A stretch of DNA of 64,000 nt, taken from positions 502,456,792-502,520,791 of the forward strand of contig CM046882.1 in NCBI GenBank assembly GCA_025667525.1, given 5' to 3'. Below the pieces are notes generated by a model. The model was given only the letters and a program-made list of their open reading frames with translations. It made no database searches and was not told the origin of the DNA. This DNA comes from Glebionis coronaria. Taxonomy: Eukaryota; Streptophyta; Magnoliopsida; Asterales; Asteraceae. Shown here piece by piece: positions 34,701 to 45,886 of the stretch. Within the stretch, counting starts at the first letter, position 1, and each line of letters opens with the position of its first letter. Position numbers and translations under genes: made by a program.

Positions 34701-35120
34701 GGACCCTTTAAGATTTTATCTAGATTAGGCCCAGTGGCTTATAAACTAGAGTTACCCCCAGAACTTCATGGTGTTCACAACACATTCCATGTATCTAATC
34801 TGAAGAAATGTCTAGCAGTGAGTGATGAGAAAATTTCGTTGGATAAGGTTCGAATAGATGGGAAGTTGCATTTTATCAAAGAACCCGTAGAGGTTATGGA
34901 TCGTGAGGTAAAGCAACTGAAACAAAGTCGGATACCTATTGTCAAGATCCGATGGAATTCAAAGCATGGACCGGAATATACTTGGGAACAAGAGGATGAA
35001 ATGTGGAAGAAATATCCGCACCTCTTCGATTTCAATAAGAGAACGGACATCAAAATGAAATGGATCACGAGGACGTTGATCCCTTTTAGGAGGAAAAGCT
35101 GTGACAATCTAACATTTTAA
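31633..35120 (+). pseudogene. Gypsy chromovirus pol: protease, RT, RNase H, integrase, chromodomain
   Basis: The protease reads [13 protein letters not shown], so the usual DSG active site is DSD. RT has [34 protein letters not shown] and the [11 protein letters not shown] box (32765-32800). RNase H starts [11 protein letters not shown] and, after a stop at 33259-33261, continues in frame as [26 protein letters not shown] to [11 protein letters not shown] frameshift lies near 33690. Integrase has the [18 protein letters not shown] zinc domain, [14 protein letters not shown], a stop at 34098-34100, then SVRDPRFTS, where the catalytic Asp of the usual SDRD appears to be Val, and QTDGQSERT. The C-terminal [11 protein letters not shown]...[15 protein letters not shown] matches a chromodomain-like tail. 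The frame runs 20 bases into the 3' LTR. Confidence 0.95.
35088..35099 (+). other. Polypurine tract of the Gypsy element
   Basis: AGGAGGAAAAGC abuts the 3' LTR start TGTGACAATC at 35100. Confidence 0.85.
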
Positions 35121-38100
35121 GGTAGTGAATTATTTTCTTGTATAATATTTTGAAACTTATTTTTGTGTTGGTTGATGAACTCACAATTTACGGATTTAAA
35201 TTTGGGCTTACGTGCATAATTTAGCGTCCTTTACGACTAAACCGGAAACCTTAGGATTACGTATTTACGTTTTTGAACTCCGTTTTTGATGAAACAATTT
35301 TTATTAGATTCGTTTTGTGCCGTTGATTCATAATTTATAAAAACGTTTTTCGTAAAACGACCCGAGGGCACGCAAATCGAGGAAACTAGAATCGAGGAAT
35401 ACCCGTAAATTAGCGGGATGGGACAAACAAGTTTATCCCACCCCACTATCTAAAGGGACGGCCAAACTAGGACACCACATCAAAGATGTGGCCTTCTTGC
35501 ACTAACTAAAGTTACACATGTATCTTAAGCTTCATTTTGAAGCTACTTCATCCCACTAACCACAAAACCACTAACCATTTCCATTTACTTCCATTTCTAA
35601 CATGCAAAACAACTAAAACTCCCCCACTCTCTCTACCATTGCCGTCCCACACCACCACCATACACCACCATTTGATCTTTTCTAGCCACAAGATACATGT
35701 TATCTAGCTATATTATGGAGAAACCTTGAAGCCTTGATTGATTGGTGGCCATTTTAACAACAAAGACGGTGATTTGCTTGTGTCCTAGGGCTAATTTCTC
35801 AACAAACTTTCTTGGTGATTGATGATCTTGGAGATATATTTGGTGTTCATCAAGTTGTTGTCTTCCAAAAACAAGATATAATCTTGGTTGGTAAAGAAGA
35901 TCATCCTTTCCATTTCTCTTGTTATTTTTGTAAAATCAAATGTATTTTCTTTCTTGTTGTATATGTATATGATGAATATATGATGATAAAAATGTTGTGT
36001 GGGGATCAAGTGTTGATAAATATGCTTAAAAAGATGAATAAACATAAGAAACAAGGCTAAAATCATGCTTAAATTGTTGGCTGTATAAAAACAGTAAGTA
36101 ACCAAGACTTAAACTGATAAAATTGCATGGTGGAATCCATTTACAGTAAGTATAAGATGTCATACACATGTGAGAGTTGGCCATACAATGGAATCATTAA
36201 AATGAGTGAGATATGATCAAAACAAGATGAGTGTGCTAATCTGAATAGTCTGTTTTATAGGGACTGTTAAGGATAGTCAGACACGGAATGAGCAGTAGCT
36301 ATAACTAACTTAATTGTAGCACATAATATGAAGTTCATGCCATCCAAAAATGAGCTTCTAACTCATTGTAGAACTCTAGATATGATAAAAATGGTAAAGA
36401 TGAAACTAAAAATCAGATTTTGAAGAATTAATGTTTAATACTATTATATAAGCACTCAAATAATATAGTATAAAATGTGAAATTAAAACCCACTAACTTA
36501 TGAATTTCATTTATATAAATATGTATAAGGTTAAATAAATGGACACTTTATAAAAATGGTAGTTGAATAAGATTTATAAGTTATAAAAACTATAAACATG
36601 ATTTTTACGACTTTTTCGGCTATTACCATAAAATTAACGTTTTTCGCCAATTAAAACTTAGACGATCAAACCCGTCTAATGTAAAGTTTTTAAAAGTCAT
36701 ATACTGATATATAAGTATCTAATACAAGTAAAAACCGATAAAACCCGAACTATAGGACATACGGACATTAACGAGCTAAGTTAACATATTGGGCTAATAA
36801 TTTAACTAAATAAGTTAAACACTTATAAAAAGTACTTATTGGGCTTAACCCATTTGGGCCCAACATGTGAAGTGTAAATACTGATAATACAAGTATAAAA
36901 TGGACTAATACAAGTTAAAGAACTTATAATAAGCTTATTGGACTTAAAACATGTAAATAGGTAAAACTAGTAAACTAGTAAAAAGTTACCAATACATAAA
37001 CACTAAAATGAGTAAATAAGAATATATAAACCCACTTGATCATCACCATATGTACAAAATCATCATATGTATATTTTTTATTTTGATAAAGTCATTGGGC
37101 AAAATTCTAAGACCGATTATTATTTATATAGGTTTCCGTGACCGAAGCACGCCCGTAGCCGATAATCCGCCTTTCATTATCAACGTGAGTTCATAGCCTC
37201 GCACTCTTTTAAATGTTTTATAAAATGATTTGTAAACCCGCGAGGGAGACAACATGCTAGATTTTGATAAAAATAGAACACAATTAGTCCCGATGGTATG
37301 CTTAATGATATGGACCCGAATGATGCGATGACCCAATAAAAGAGATAAAAAGGATTATTAGTAGTTAGGTTATGTCAATCCCATTAGCATGAATTGTGAA
37401 CTACCGGGATTTGGTAGACGCTTATGCATATGATAGTACTATTTGGGGACGATCACCCTAGTTCGCGCCTTGACGGTTGATCCCCGTCGTACCACATTGA
37501 TTGGTAAGCGAATTTATGTATGAGAAGATTTACATAGCGTGATTTTTGTGACGACACGCTAACTTAGATGGGCAAATTGTTTGTCGGGTTCGTGGCCCGT
37601 TGTTTTGATAGTAAGGTAACAATGTCATGCGGCTAATAATAATCCTAAAATGTATTTCAATACAATACGATAACGATATGAATAACGATAATAATATTAC
37701 CTTTAATGGTAATATTGAGGCTACGGTCTCATGGACGGTTTAAGATGTATGCTTGATTTATATATTGCCTGATTAGCAATACGGGGACTTACTTCTGATA
37801 TTATACTTGTGTTCTGATTTCAACGATTGTTTTATATAACGGTTTTATTAAACTCTATGAATTCACTCGGCATTCGCTGATATGATTTTTGCATGTTTTT
37901 ATCTCTGGTGCTTGAAGGTAATCCGGATGGAGATCGACTCTGATGGCCCACATAATAATAAAAATGTTCATTCGATCTATGTTTTGTAAACTTAATGACC
38001 TGTATAATTTGGGACCTGTTGTACACTTTCAAACTTTTTATCGAATGAATGTTGTTGAACCTTGTACAACCATTTTTATGTATTGTCTATGATTGGAGTT

Positions 38101-38168
38101 ATTGTGCTATCCCGTAACACTCTAAAAGACCCTTCCGCTGTACCGATACGAAAATTGAGAGTCTTACA
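35100..38168 (+). repeat. 3' LTR of the Tekay-like Gypsy element
   Basis: 3069 bp, TGTGACAATC...GTCTTACA. It is closely similar to the 5' LTR with scattered substitutions and small indels, so the insertion is fairly recent. Only LTR sequence is present. Confidence 0.93.
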
Positions 38169-38173
38169 TGTTG

Positions 38174-38510
38174 TGCTCAAGTTCTTTGGATGAGATCACA
38201 ATTAACTGACTACGGTCTTGGATTCAACAAAATCCCGATGTACTGTGATAACAAAAGTGCAATCGCTCTGTGCTGCAACTACGTTCAACATTCCCAAGCA
38301 AAGCACATTGACATACGCTACCACTTCATCAAAGAGCAAGTGGAAAATGGAGTGATCGAACTGTACTTCGTCAACACTGAGTATCAACTGGCAGATATAT
38401 TCACAAAGGCCTTAGATCGAGGACGTATCGAGTTTTTGATCTAAAAGCTAGGCATGAAATCATTCTCACCAGCGACACTTATGGAATTGGCAGAAGAATC
38501 TAAAGAATAG
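38174..38510 (+). pseudogene. End of Copia RNase H (continuation of 18698-21825)
   Basis: [20 protein letters not shown] continues the RNase H directly after the Gypsy insertion, followed by [10 protein letters not shown] and [20 protein letters not shown]. An in-frame TAA at 38442-38444 follows FLI. The conserved tail then reads KLGMKSFSPATLMELAEESK to TAG at 38508-38510. Confidence 0.92.
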
Positions 38511-39680
38511 TGGTGGTAAACTATTCTCAGGTATCCTTTGATCGTGATCTTGTATATTATCGTATATATTTAAACCACCAAAAGAAAAATACAAAAATAT
38601 AGAACATAGAAAAACCATAAAAAATATAAAACATAGAAAAACCATAAAAAATATAAAACATAGAAAATCCATAAAATATATAAAATCAAGAAAATCCAAA
38701 AATATTTTTCATTTTAAAAAACGGGCATGTCTTTTAGTACGGTAATATTTACGGCCTTAGAAATGTCGTTTAAAATTGACACGGCGCCATAAATAGAGTC
38801 CGTATAAAAGTTGTACATATTTTAAAACATGCCCATATGGCTTGTAGTTATTTCAGACTGCAACCCGCGTTTCGCATTAAAGTCACGTATTTCCTTGGAA
38901 AATGTTGGCTCAAAACGGGAATTAATTTTCTCGGGTATGATTTACAAGCCAAATGATACAAGGGATCAAGTTTACTTTATAGCTTGATCTAACACGAATT
39001 AGTGTACGTTTCAGTGCATTAATTTGTCAAAATAAGAGAAATCTTATTGCCACCACGAATCAATTTTTTTTCTAAAAACATTAAACGGAAAATGTTTTCA
39101 TTGGTATTCAACTCTCTAAACAATGACTACAGCTCTTTAAATAGAAAACGGGTCAATGTTCAAGGGGGAGAAAATATCAAATCCTTTTTTCTCATCAATA
39201 TATCATCTTCAAGAATATTTTTCAGAAAATTAACCGGTTAACTGATGTTCGTCATGTGTTTGTTTGTTTGTCAAGTATGTGGTACTTAGATATGCTGTAG
39301 ACCGTTTCTCGTGCTTTTGATTGGAACTTAGAGATTACTGGACTTTAGGCATACTCTTTAAGTGCGTTAATTGGTGATGTGTGCCCAATAGTTAAAACCT
39401 TGTTTAAGTTTCTAACGACCATTAAGTTTTTACCTTAATACACGTCTAACTAAAATAGGTTTTACTTAAAGGGCCAAATGAACATTGAAAGAAAAAAGAG
39501 GGGCCAATAGTGGAAAGTTTCTAAAACATTTTTAGGTCAAAACACAACCCCCGCCTCCCTCCCCCCCTTTTTCTTTTCTTCTCTCTCGTTTCACTGTACA
39601 ACACCACCTTGCCGCCATTAATTCCGGTCACATCACCACTTCTTGCCTTGATTTCTCGATCTCAGAACATTTAAGCTATC
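38511..39680 (+). other. Non-coding spacer between Copia pol and the extra ORF
   Basis: This spacer contains an A-rich tandem repeat (38604-38685) and a block at 38725-38880 (acatgcc..., gcatgtcttttagta, gcttgtagtta) that matches 7415-7680 of the non-autonomous element. A purine tract aagggggagaaaat lies near 39160. No gene is seen. Confidence 0.75.
38604..38685. repeat. A-rich ~27-bp tandem repeat
   Basis: Three copies of a unit beginning acatagaaaa(a)ccata and ending aatataaa. The minus-strand ORF over it is a repeat artefact. Confidence 0.8.
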
Positions 39681-42628
39681 ATGTCTCGCACTCAAGAGCA
39701 ACAAATCGCACTTGACAATGAACTCGTTCCTGGAGAGAACCGTCTTCCAATCACCTCCAATAATCATCGACTGAAAGAAGACTTTGTTCCATCCCAAGCA
39801 GCATTCAGAATTGCCATCGAAGTCCTTGATATCTCCCCGATCAAAAATGCACTACGGATGTCAGCAAGTGTTCCCGAAATCTACATGCATAAATTTTGGG
39901 CATCCATTAAAGCCATAACAAGCACCAAGTTTTCTTTCAACATCAACGGTCAAAAGAAGGAATTTTCTCTTAAACAATTTCGCGAAATCTTTGGATTCCC
40001 TTCACCTAAAAGGAAAACATATGCTACCGTTCCAGACTCATACAAAATAATAGATTTGATTTTGTCTCTTGGTTATGATACAGAATTGCCTATCATATCT
40101 AACTTTAACACAACTATGCTTGGACAACCATGGAAGGCAATCTTTACTATCATTATCCGATGCTTGACGGGTAAATCCAGAGGAGCAGATTCTATGAGAC
40201 TTTCTCAGGCTCGTATTTTCTATGGCATCTACAAGAGACTAGATTTGGATTATGCTGCTCTCATATGGGAAGAAATTCATTATCAAGCCTTCCGAAATGT
40301 TAAGAAGAAATCCGAACATCTTCAGTTTCCACGATTTACAAAGCTTATCATAAATTACTTTATGAAAGCTGATGAGGCTATTGATCGACGTGGTGGATTC
40401 TTTGTTAACTCAGAAGATGATGATTTCTTCGTGCTAGCCATGAGAACTGAAGGACAAAAGAACACTTACTCAGGTATTCCAGCTCCACTTCCGGATACTA
40501 TGCTCAATGACAAACTCAAGAAGAGTGCTACATATAGGACACTTCTAAAGGAAATGGATACCACATCAAGAAACTAGCTGTGGGATAATCTAAATCACCA
40601 AAACCCAAAGGAAAAAGGAAGGAAACTGATTCTTCAGAAGCTGATACTCCAAAACAAGACAAAGGCAAAAGAACAAAAACAGTGTCATTAGGGGAGAAGA
40701 AAAAGACCAAGGGAAAGAAAACCCTTCTCGTCGATGAAGACTTGCTTGAAGACGTGGACGAACAACAACAGCCGTTGACTAAGAAACAATAATCCAAACA
40801 ATTGAAGAAGGCCTTAATACAAAGCAGAAGGGAGACGGGAGGTAGTGGATCAAAACAACCAAAGACAGCCGAATTGTCTGACATTGATGAATTTGGAGAA
40901 CCAGATAATTTCATTAACGAACCAGTTCAGGGAAATGACGAAGATCAACAATACAACAACAAAGATAAGTCAGATGTTGAAGCAGATCAACCTTCAGGAA
41001 AAGGTGACAAGTCTCAAAAGAAAAATCCAACATCCTTAACAGCCGAGGAAACTCTAGTATCTGAGTCACCTCCCACCGGCAGACGCACTAAACACCGTCA
41101 TGACGCTGATGCTAATCAGATATCGGGTTCACTTCAATCACCTCCAGCTATCACATCTACAACACCACCACAACAACTACCCATCCGAGAACCCGACCAA
41201 TCTGAAACGTCTAAGTCTACACTAGTGAAGGACACTCAACGTACTCAGACACTTCGAGTAATTTTTCCAAATCGACCTCCAGCATTTGTGCAAAGTCATG
41301 ATATTCCAGAATCGAGCGAACCAGCATGGGTGGATACAGTTAATGTAGATGAAGATGCACCCGAGCAACCTTGGGTCACATAAGCTGCTGGCACTTGTCC
41401 GCTAACTCTAGAAGATGAACCCGATTTCTCCCAAATACTCAACAATCCCATCAACTTCTCAGCATATCTAATCTACAAGTATGGAACTGACAATGTAACT
41501 CCAGCGATGGTAACTCGAGCTTTTCATGATCCCACCATCATTCCTGCTTCAAGAATCAGTAGAATGGAGGCTGAATACAATACGAATGAGATGTTGAAAG
41601 CATTGAACCTTCCTCAAAAAACATGTCGTCACAGGCCTGAGAATGCTCCTCTTCCGATCGCTGATACTGACAATCAAATCATACGTGATTTCTTTCTCTG
41701 CTATGACCTTGAGTAATTAGTAAACGGCACCAACAAGTATGTGACTTCCTTAACCTTGGTAAAAGCTGCAACTTGGGGGCCAATACCCTGGATTGAAGAA
41801 AAGGTTAATCGTATTTGGGTAAAGAAATTGATTCTTAAGTATGACCAATATGCTAAATTGGGTGCTTCACATTGGGGAGAAACCATACAGAAAGCCTACA
41901 GCTACGCATGTGGTTTTAAGTCAAAGACTCCAGTAAAATCCGAGTTCAGAATCAAGGCTATTTTAGGAGTAAGAGTTGAACCCAAAGTCGGCTATCATCA
42001 TGTAACAGAGATCCGATTAAAAAGAGAAGACGACAAATTCTATACCATCACGAAAGGAGACTTCTCGGATCTTCCTCTTGTTGACATTGAAGATATGTTA
42101 CTGTTGATGACTCAAGACACACTCAAACCCCTGAACACTGACGACTACATTGACCTGAATTCAGCTCTTCGCATGTATACGCGTCGTATTGTGATCAAGA
42201 AAAGAGTTGAAGACTTGCAACTTGGCGTTGAGAGTTATTAGAAGAAGATAAACCTCACGGCTCCATACACACAGGTTCCTGATATTCATCACGACAAAAG
42301 CCCATACACAAGCACTACAAAACCGGTTCCAGGCACTTTCTACTTGTATGGATCTGGTGAGAAGAAATTCCTGAGAATAGCGAAATTCACCAAGTTTAGT
42401 GACGGGACTTTTGAGCAAGTTCGGGACACATTGATTAAGATCAACAGAACCAAGAAGCATCCCCAACTTACCGTCCAGTGGCACAAAGGGTACGAAACAA
42501 GTGCTAACTACCTGATAAACAAGATCAATGAGAAGTTGCGGGAAAGACGCTTGATGAGGAGTATTGAACGGTTCATTGGTGGCAGACCATATGGAGCGCA
42601 CCACAAGCTGATGCAACGATCCATCTAA
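39681..42628 (+). pseudogene. Extra post-pol ORF of the Copia element (unknown function)
   Basis: The ATG at 39681 starts MSRTQEQQIALDNELVPGEN. A 298-residue intact frame includes VPEIYMHKFWASIKAI, FSLKQFREIFGFPSP, GQPWKAIFTIIIRCLTGKSR and YAALIWEEIHYQ. After a frameshift near 40550 the protein continues Lys/Ser/Asp-rich in one frame, with stops at ~40590, 40790, 41381, 41714 and 42239. The last part reads WHKGYETSANYLINKINEKL...RERRLMRS. The ancestral length was near 980 residues. It sits where SIRE-type Copia elements carry env-like ORFs, but no signal peptide or membrane segment is visible. I recall similar ORFs in Asteraceae Copia elements. Function unknown. Confidence 0.7.
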
Positions 42629-44830
42629 TGGGTCGTCCTATCTCAGGTCTATTCCATATTGGTTAATTTGTGAATATGTAAATTTTTGTAAATATTGTGC
42701 TTTTGTGGCTTGTGGTAGTGTGAAAGTATGATAATGTTTCAAGAATTTCTCACGAGATTCTAAATCTTTCAAAAGCTATCATACTCAAGCACTACAACTA
42801 ACCCTCATTAAATTGAGGGGGAGCATTAACATGTTCTTTGGCCAACATCTAATTTCATTTTATTACCCAAAGACCGGTTAATCCATTAATATCCAAAATA
42901 TTGATGGTTAACATTTCGGAAAGTAGAGAAAATGGGATTAAGGAGACTTAATGATATTTGGCTAAAAAATGAAAAAGGCTTAAAAGATAAACCAACTTAA
43001 TATGCGTAATGCACATGTTAAGGGGGAGCGTTTTTGATGATCAAAACACTTAAGGCACAAAAACTTTGATTATAATATCACAAGTGCTTTAAGTGATTTT
43101 TCAAGGATTTTTCATGATGACAATACTTACCCAAAACACACTTAATTCACGGCGGATGTGGCGACAAAAGGGTGGTAGGTATATGTATTAGTCTAATGAT
43201 TCATCAGAACCGATGGAATCTTCCCAAGGACAATTCCCTAGATAGAATTAGAAGTCCTAGGAAAGATGAAGAAAGATTGTGAACGTAGCTGAATGCCGAC
43301 CAAGTACTTAATCTAGCACTGGAACAATCACAACAAGGTGCTAGTGATGACGTATTGGTAAGCATTGAAGGGGTTGAAGAATGAAAAAGAATTGTAAAGA
43401 TAAAGGGTGTAAAGAAAGAAGCCCTCCTTACAACCTTAGGCAGAAACCGGGTCAACACATTTGCTATTAAGATCATTTTTTTAATGATTCTCGATATTGA
43501 AGATAGACATCATGGACCCAGTGATGCAATGCACAACCCTTTCCAACTAACTCAAATATCTCTCAAAAGATATTTGTTTTAATCACACGGAGTTCAACAC
43601 GTTATCTATTGGTTTATTCACTCCGAATAGACTGATTTTGAATAGGTGGCAATCCTCTCCAGCCATCGCTCACTAAATCAAAACGCACTATCGAGTCTAG
43701 AGCCACGAGATCATCAAAAGTCTCATCAGGACACTTTCCATTTATTCCTTGCTTTCTCACACACTGTGAAAAGTAAGTGATCTTTATGAGTCCTACGCAG
43801 TATTCTTGTAATATTTCCAGAACATCCGAGTGATACGCAAGTATTACAATGAAGATGGAAATCCTGCTTGAGCCAACATCAAACAAGCTCATGGTAGGTG
43901 ACACGTGCGGTTCTTTAAGAACCAATCTTGTGAAAAACTAGAAAGAAACATTAGTTTAATTCTTAATTGAACTTAAACTCGTTCCAGGCCTCTACGCATT
44001 ATCGTATGATCTTGCCAGAACACTTAGAGTGACACTCTTTAGTGTTCACGATGACGAGTGGAAATCCTTCTAGTGTTAACATCAAACAGCACTTGGTAGG
44101 TGACAAGCAAGATTCTATTTGAATCAAGCTCGTGACAACTAGAAAGCAACGATGGTGAAAATCTTAATTGAAATTCACTTGTTCCAGGATTCATGAATTG
44201 ACGGCTTCAATCATAAGGATTTTTAATCCAAATGATTCACTCTTTATGTTCACAATCAGGCTTAGTGATCGTCGAATAAAGAGAACGGGTTTACCCGCGA
44301 AATCCTGTCAGGAAGTTACTTAATTGAAACTATCCGTCACAAGTACGATATCTAATATCGTCCAACGGTCTTCACCGACCGGAGGTAAAATGCTACCGAT
44401 TTAGAATGAAATGTTCTAAGCCATTTCGTTTCATGTCTTATTATGTTGCTGCATTTGAAGACGGTGGCGTTGCGGTGTACCAGATGAAGTCGTTTCCACA
44501 TGCTTATGTCTTTCTGCATCAATTTCAACAAAATTCAAGAAAGTTCAAGATGAAGTCTTCCGCTGTACCAAACTCTGAAGCTTTCAAGAATTCAACAAAA
44601 ACATAAGTGTGTGGAACATGGAGTCACGAGGAGGCAAAAATCACAAGAAGGCAAAGATCGCACGTGAAGGGTCAAAAGAAAAATGCTCTAAAGCCAAAGC
44701 CTAAAAGATCAACATCAACATATTCACAACGAAAAGAAAAGATAAAAGAGAAAGGACTACGAGCTGAACAACGAAGACTTAGTATAGTATGCTAGGTTTA
44801 GGACTTTGTAATTTGGAGTGACCTCCCTTA
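42629..44830 (+). other. 3' non-coding region of the plus-strand Copia
   Basis: This region holds purine tracts (near 42816 and 43021). A block at 43145-43460 closely matches 8330-8660, a tandem ~200-bp pair lies at 43793-44188, and the terminal cttcaccgaccggaggtaaa block is near 44351. A 66-codon ORF at 44406 and similar short frames look like chance. Confidence 0.75.
43793..44188 (+). repeat. Tandem pair of ~200-bp degenerate units
   Basis: The units at 43793-43989 and 43992-44188 correspond to those at 8897-9300. Each starts ctacgca, contains tggaaatcct and ggtaggtgaca, and ends ttccagg. Confidence 0.7.
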
Positions 44831-44839
44831 GGGGGAGAT
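44831..44839 (+). other. Polypurine tract
   Basis: GGGGGAGAT abuts the 3' LTR start TGTTGGAAATACG at 44840. Confidence 0.88.
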
Positions 44840-45150
44840 TGTTGGAAATACGTTTTTAACGTATATTAGAAGTATCGGTCACTCCAACAATATTGTAATA
44901 CGTTTAGTAGCTCATAGTTAATGGTTAAGTTATATTAATGTTTAACCCGGCCCATGGGCTTGTCATGGGTCGGAGGCCCAATTCCATTAAGGACTTGGGT
45001 ATATAAACCCCTTTCCACCATGGAAAGGGGTGTTGGTTGTTTAGTTGTTTTACACATATTAAAAAAAGTTTCTTTGTTTCTCTCTCTTGTCGCTCTCTCT
45101 AGATTAACAACAACCTTCTTGATTAGATTATAGATTATCATTGTTCTACA
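44840..45150 (+). repeat. 3' LTR of the plus-strand Copia
   Basis: 311 bp, TGTTGGAAATACG to TTGTTCTACA, similar to the minus-strand Copia LTR. The right end is set by analogy, because the left TSD is outside the window. Confidence 0.85.
45000..45031 (+). promoter_or_regulatory. LTR TATA box with adjoining perfect hairpin
   Basis: TATATAAA (45000-45007 region) runs straight into a perfect 11-bp stem, ACCCCTTTCCA / TGGAAAGGGGT, around a three-base loop (45007-45031). Confidence 0.75.
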
Positions 45151-45559
45151 ACTAGACTTACGGTTAGTTCGTTGTATTACGTGTGTAGAAGAACGTAATA
45201 TAGTCTTACTTTAGACTATATCTTGGTGATACGGTTTTATCTTTATATTGGTGTTTCATTCTTATCTTGTGGAATCGTCATAGCTAAAAGGTACGTAACC
45301 CTAATTCGATTAATTATAGTTGTGTTATTATGATCTTGTTAAATCACTTCTGCTATATTCACTTTGATCTTTGTTAGGGTTTTAATAATTGTTATGTAGA
45401 TAATAAACCTTCATCTTGTTAGCCCAATCTTGTGGCGGCTGAAACATATATCACATGTATATGCGTATGTGAATGATGAAAAGTAACAACAAGAACATAT
45501 TATGAGTATGATTAAAAAAATGAAACCACACATTTACCAACCTGCTTCATTAGGCATCA
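45151..45559. other. Unassigned sequence right of the Copia LTR
   Basis: I see no gene or clear repeat. It is AT-rich with taccctaattcg-like plant intergenic character. It may be old host DNA or decayed element. Confidence 0.3.
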
Positions 45560-45885
45560 TGAAGGTGTAGAAAAAAGGTGATCAGAATGGTCCACGACAG
45601 TATCAAACCTCTTAAAGTTTTCAAAAGAAGTTTCTTCATTATTATCAAGGTCTGCCATGGGGTCATGTTTGGGATCATGGAGTTCCGCCAACACCTCTCT
45701 CATAGAATAAATACCAACACCCTAGTGATCGAGAAAATTCTTAATACTTTAAAAAAAATTCTGTTGAGAAGGTGGAAACGGTGTTTTAGGTTTTGTTACA
45801 TTTATGACAAACAAAGGTTCTCCTTCTTTAACCTTGATTCCTTGATGCAAGAGAACTTTAACCACATGACAAGCTACGGGGGAGG
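45560..45885 (-). pseudogene. Degenerate cellular-gene-like fragment (possible E2 ubiquitin-conjugase related)
   Basis: One minus-strand frame reads SPVACHVVKVLLHQGIKVKE and onward, two stops, then YSMREVLAELHDPKHDPMAD followed by NNEETSFENFKRFDTVVDHS. The last part resembles, from memory, the FKxFDxVxDxxDH segment ahead of the UBC domain in large plant E2 enzymes (UBC23-25 type). The first part vaguely resembles a biotinyl/lipoyl carrier domain. Two in-frame stops and no exon continuation show it is not active. It could instead be an unrelated decayed frame. Confidence 0.3.
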
Positions 45886-45886
45886 T

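Larger units (their letters stand above)
21826..38168 (+). mobile_element. Gypsy chromovirus (Tekay/Del-like) inserted in the Copia RNase H, with its own nested insertion
   Basis: It is flanked by TSD tgttg (21821-21825, 38169-38173). The two ~3.07-kb LTRs are closely similar. It has an iMet-like PBS, an extra acidic upstream ORF, gag with zinc knuckles, pol in Gypsy order (PR-RT-RH-IN), a C-terminal chromodomain-like segment and a PPT. Long LTRs and the chromodomain point to the Tekay/Del clade. The first LTR base is a instead of t (21826), so the 5' terminus is mutated. Without the nested 4070 bp the element is ~12.3 kb. Confidence 0.93.
18207..45150 (+). mobile_element. Degenerate Ty1/Copia element on the plus strand with an extra post-pol ORF, hosting a Gypsy insertion
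   Basis: The left part (5' LTR, leader, capsid) was separated by insertion of the minus-strand Copia and lies beyond the window. Visible are the gag-pol linker, pol (18698-21825), the pol end after the Gypsy insertion (38174-38510), an extra ORF (39681-42628), a long 3' non-coding region, PPT and a 311-bp 3' LTR. Removing the Gypsy element and one copy of TSD tgttg restores continuity at the RNase H codons, which proves the nesting. Confidence 0.93.

Noticed and set aside
38466..38699. Hydrophobic minus-strand ORF (FLCFIFFMVFLC), possible membrane protein
   Set aside because: It is an artefact of the A-rich 27-bp tandem repeat at 38604-38685.
44406..44606. 66-codon ORF before the Copia 3' LTR
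   Set aside because: It has no family resemblance and overlaps a conserved non-coding block whose counterpart at 9480-9560 is not open in the same frame.
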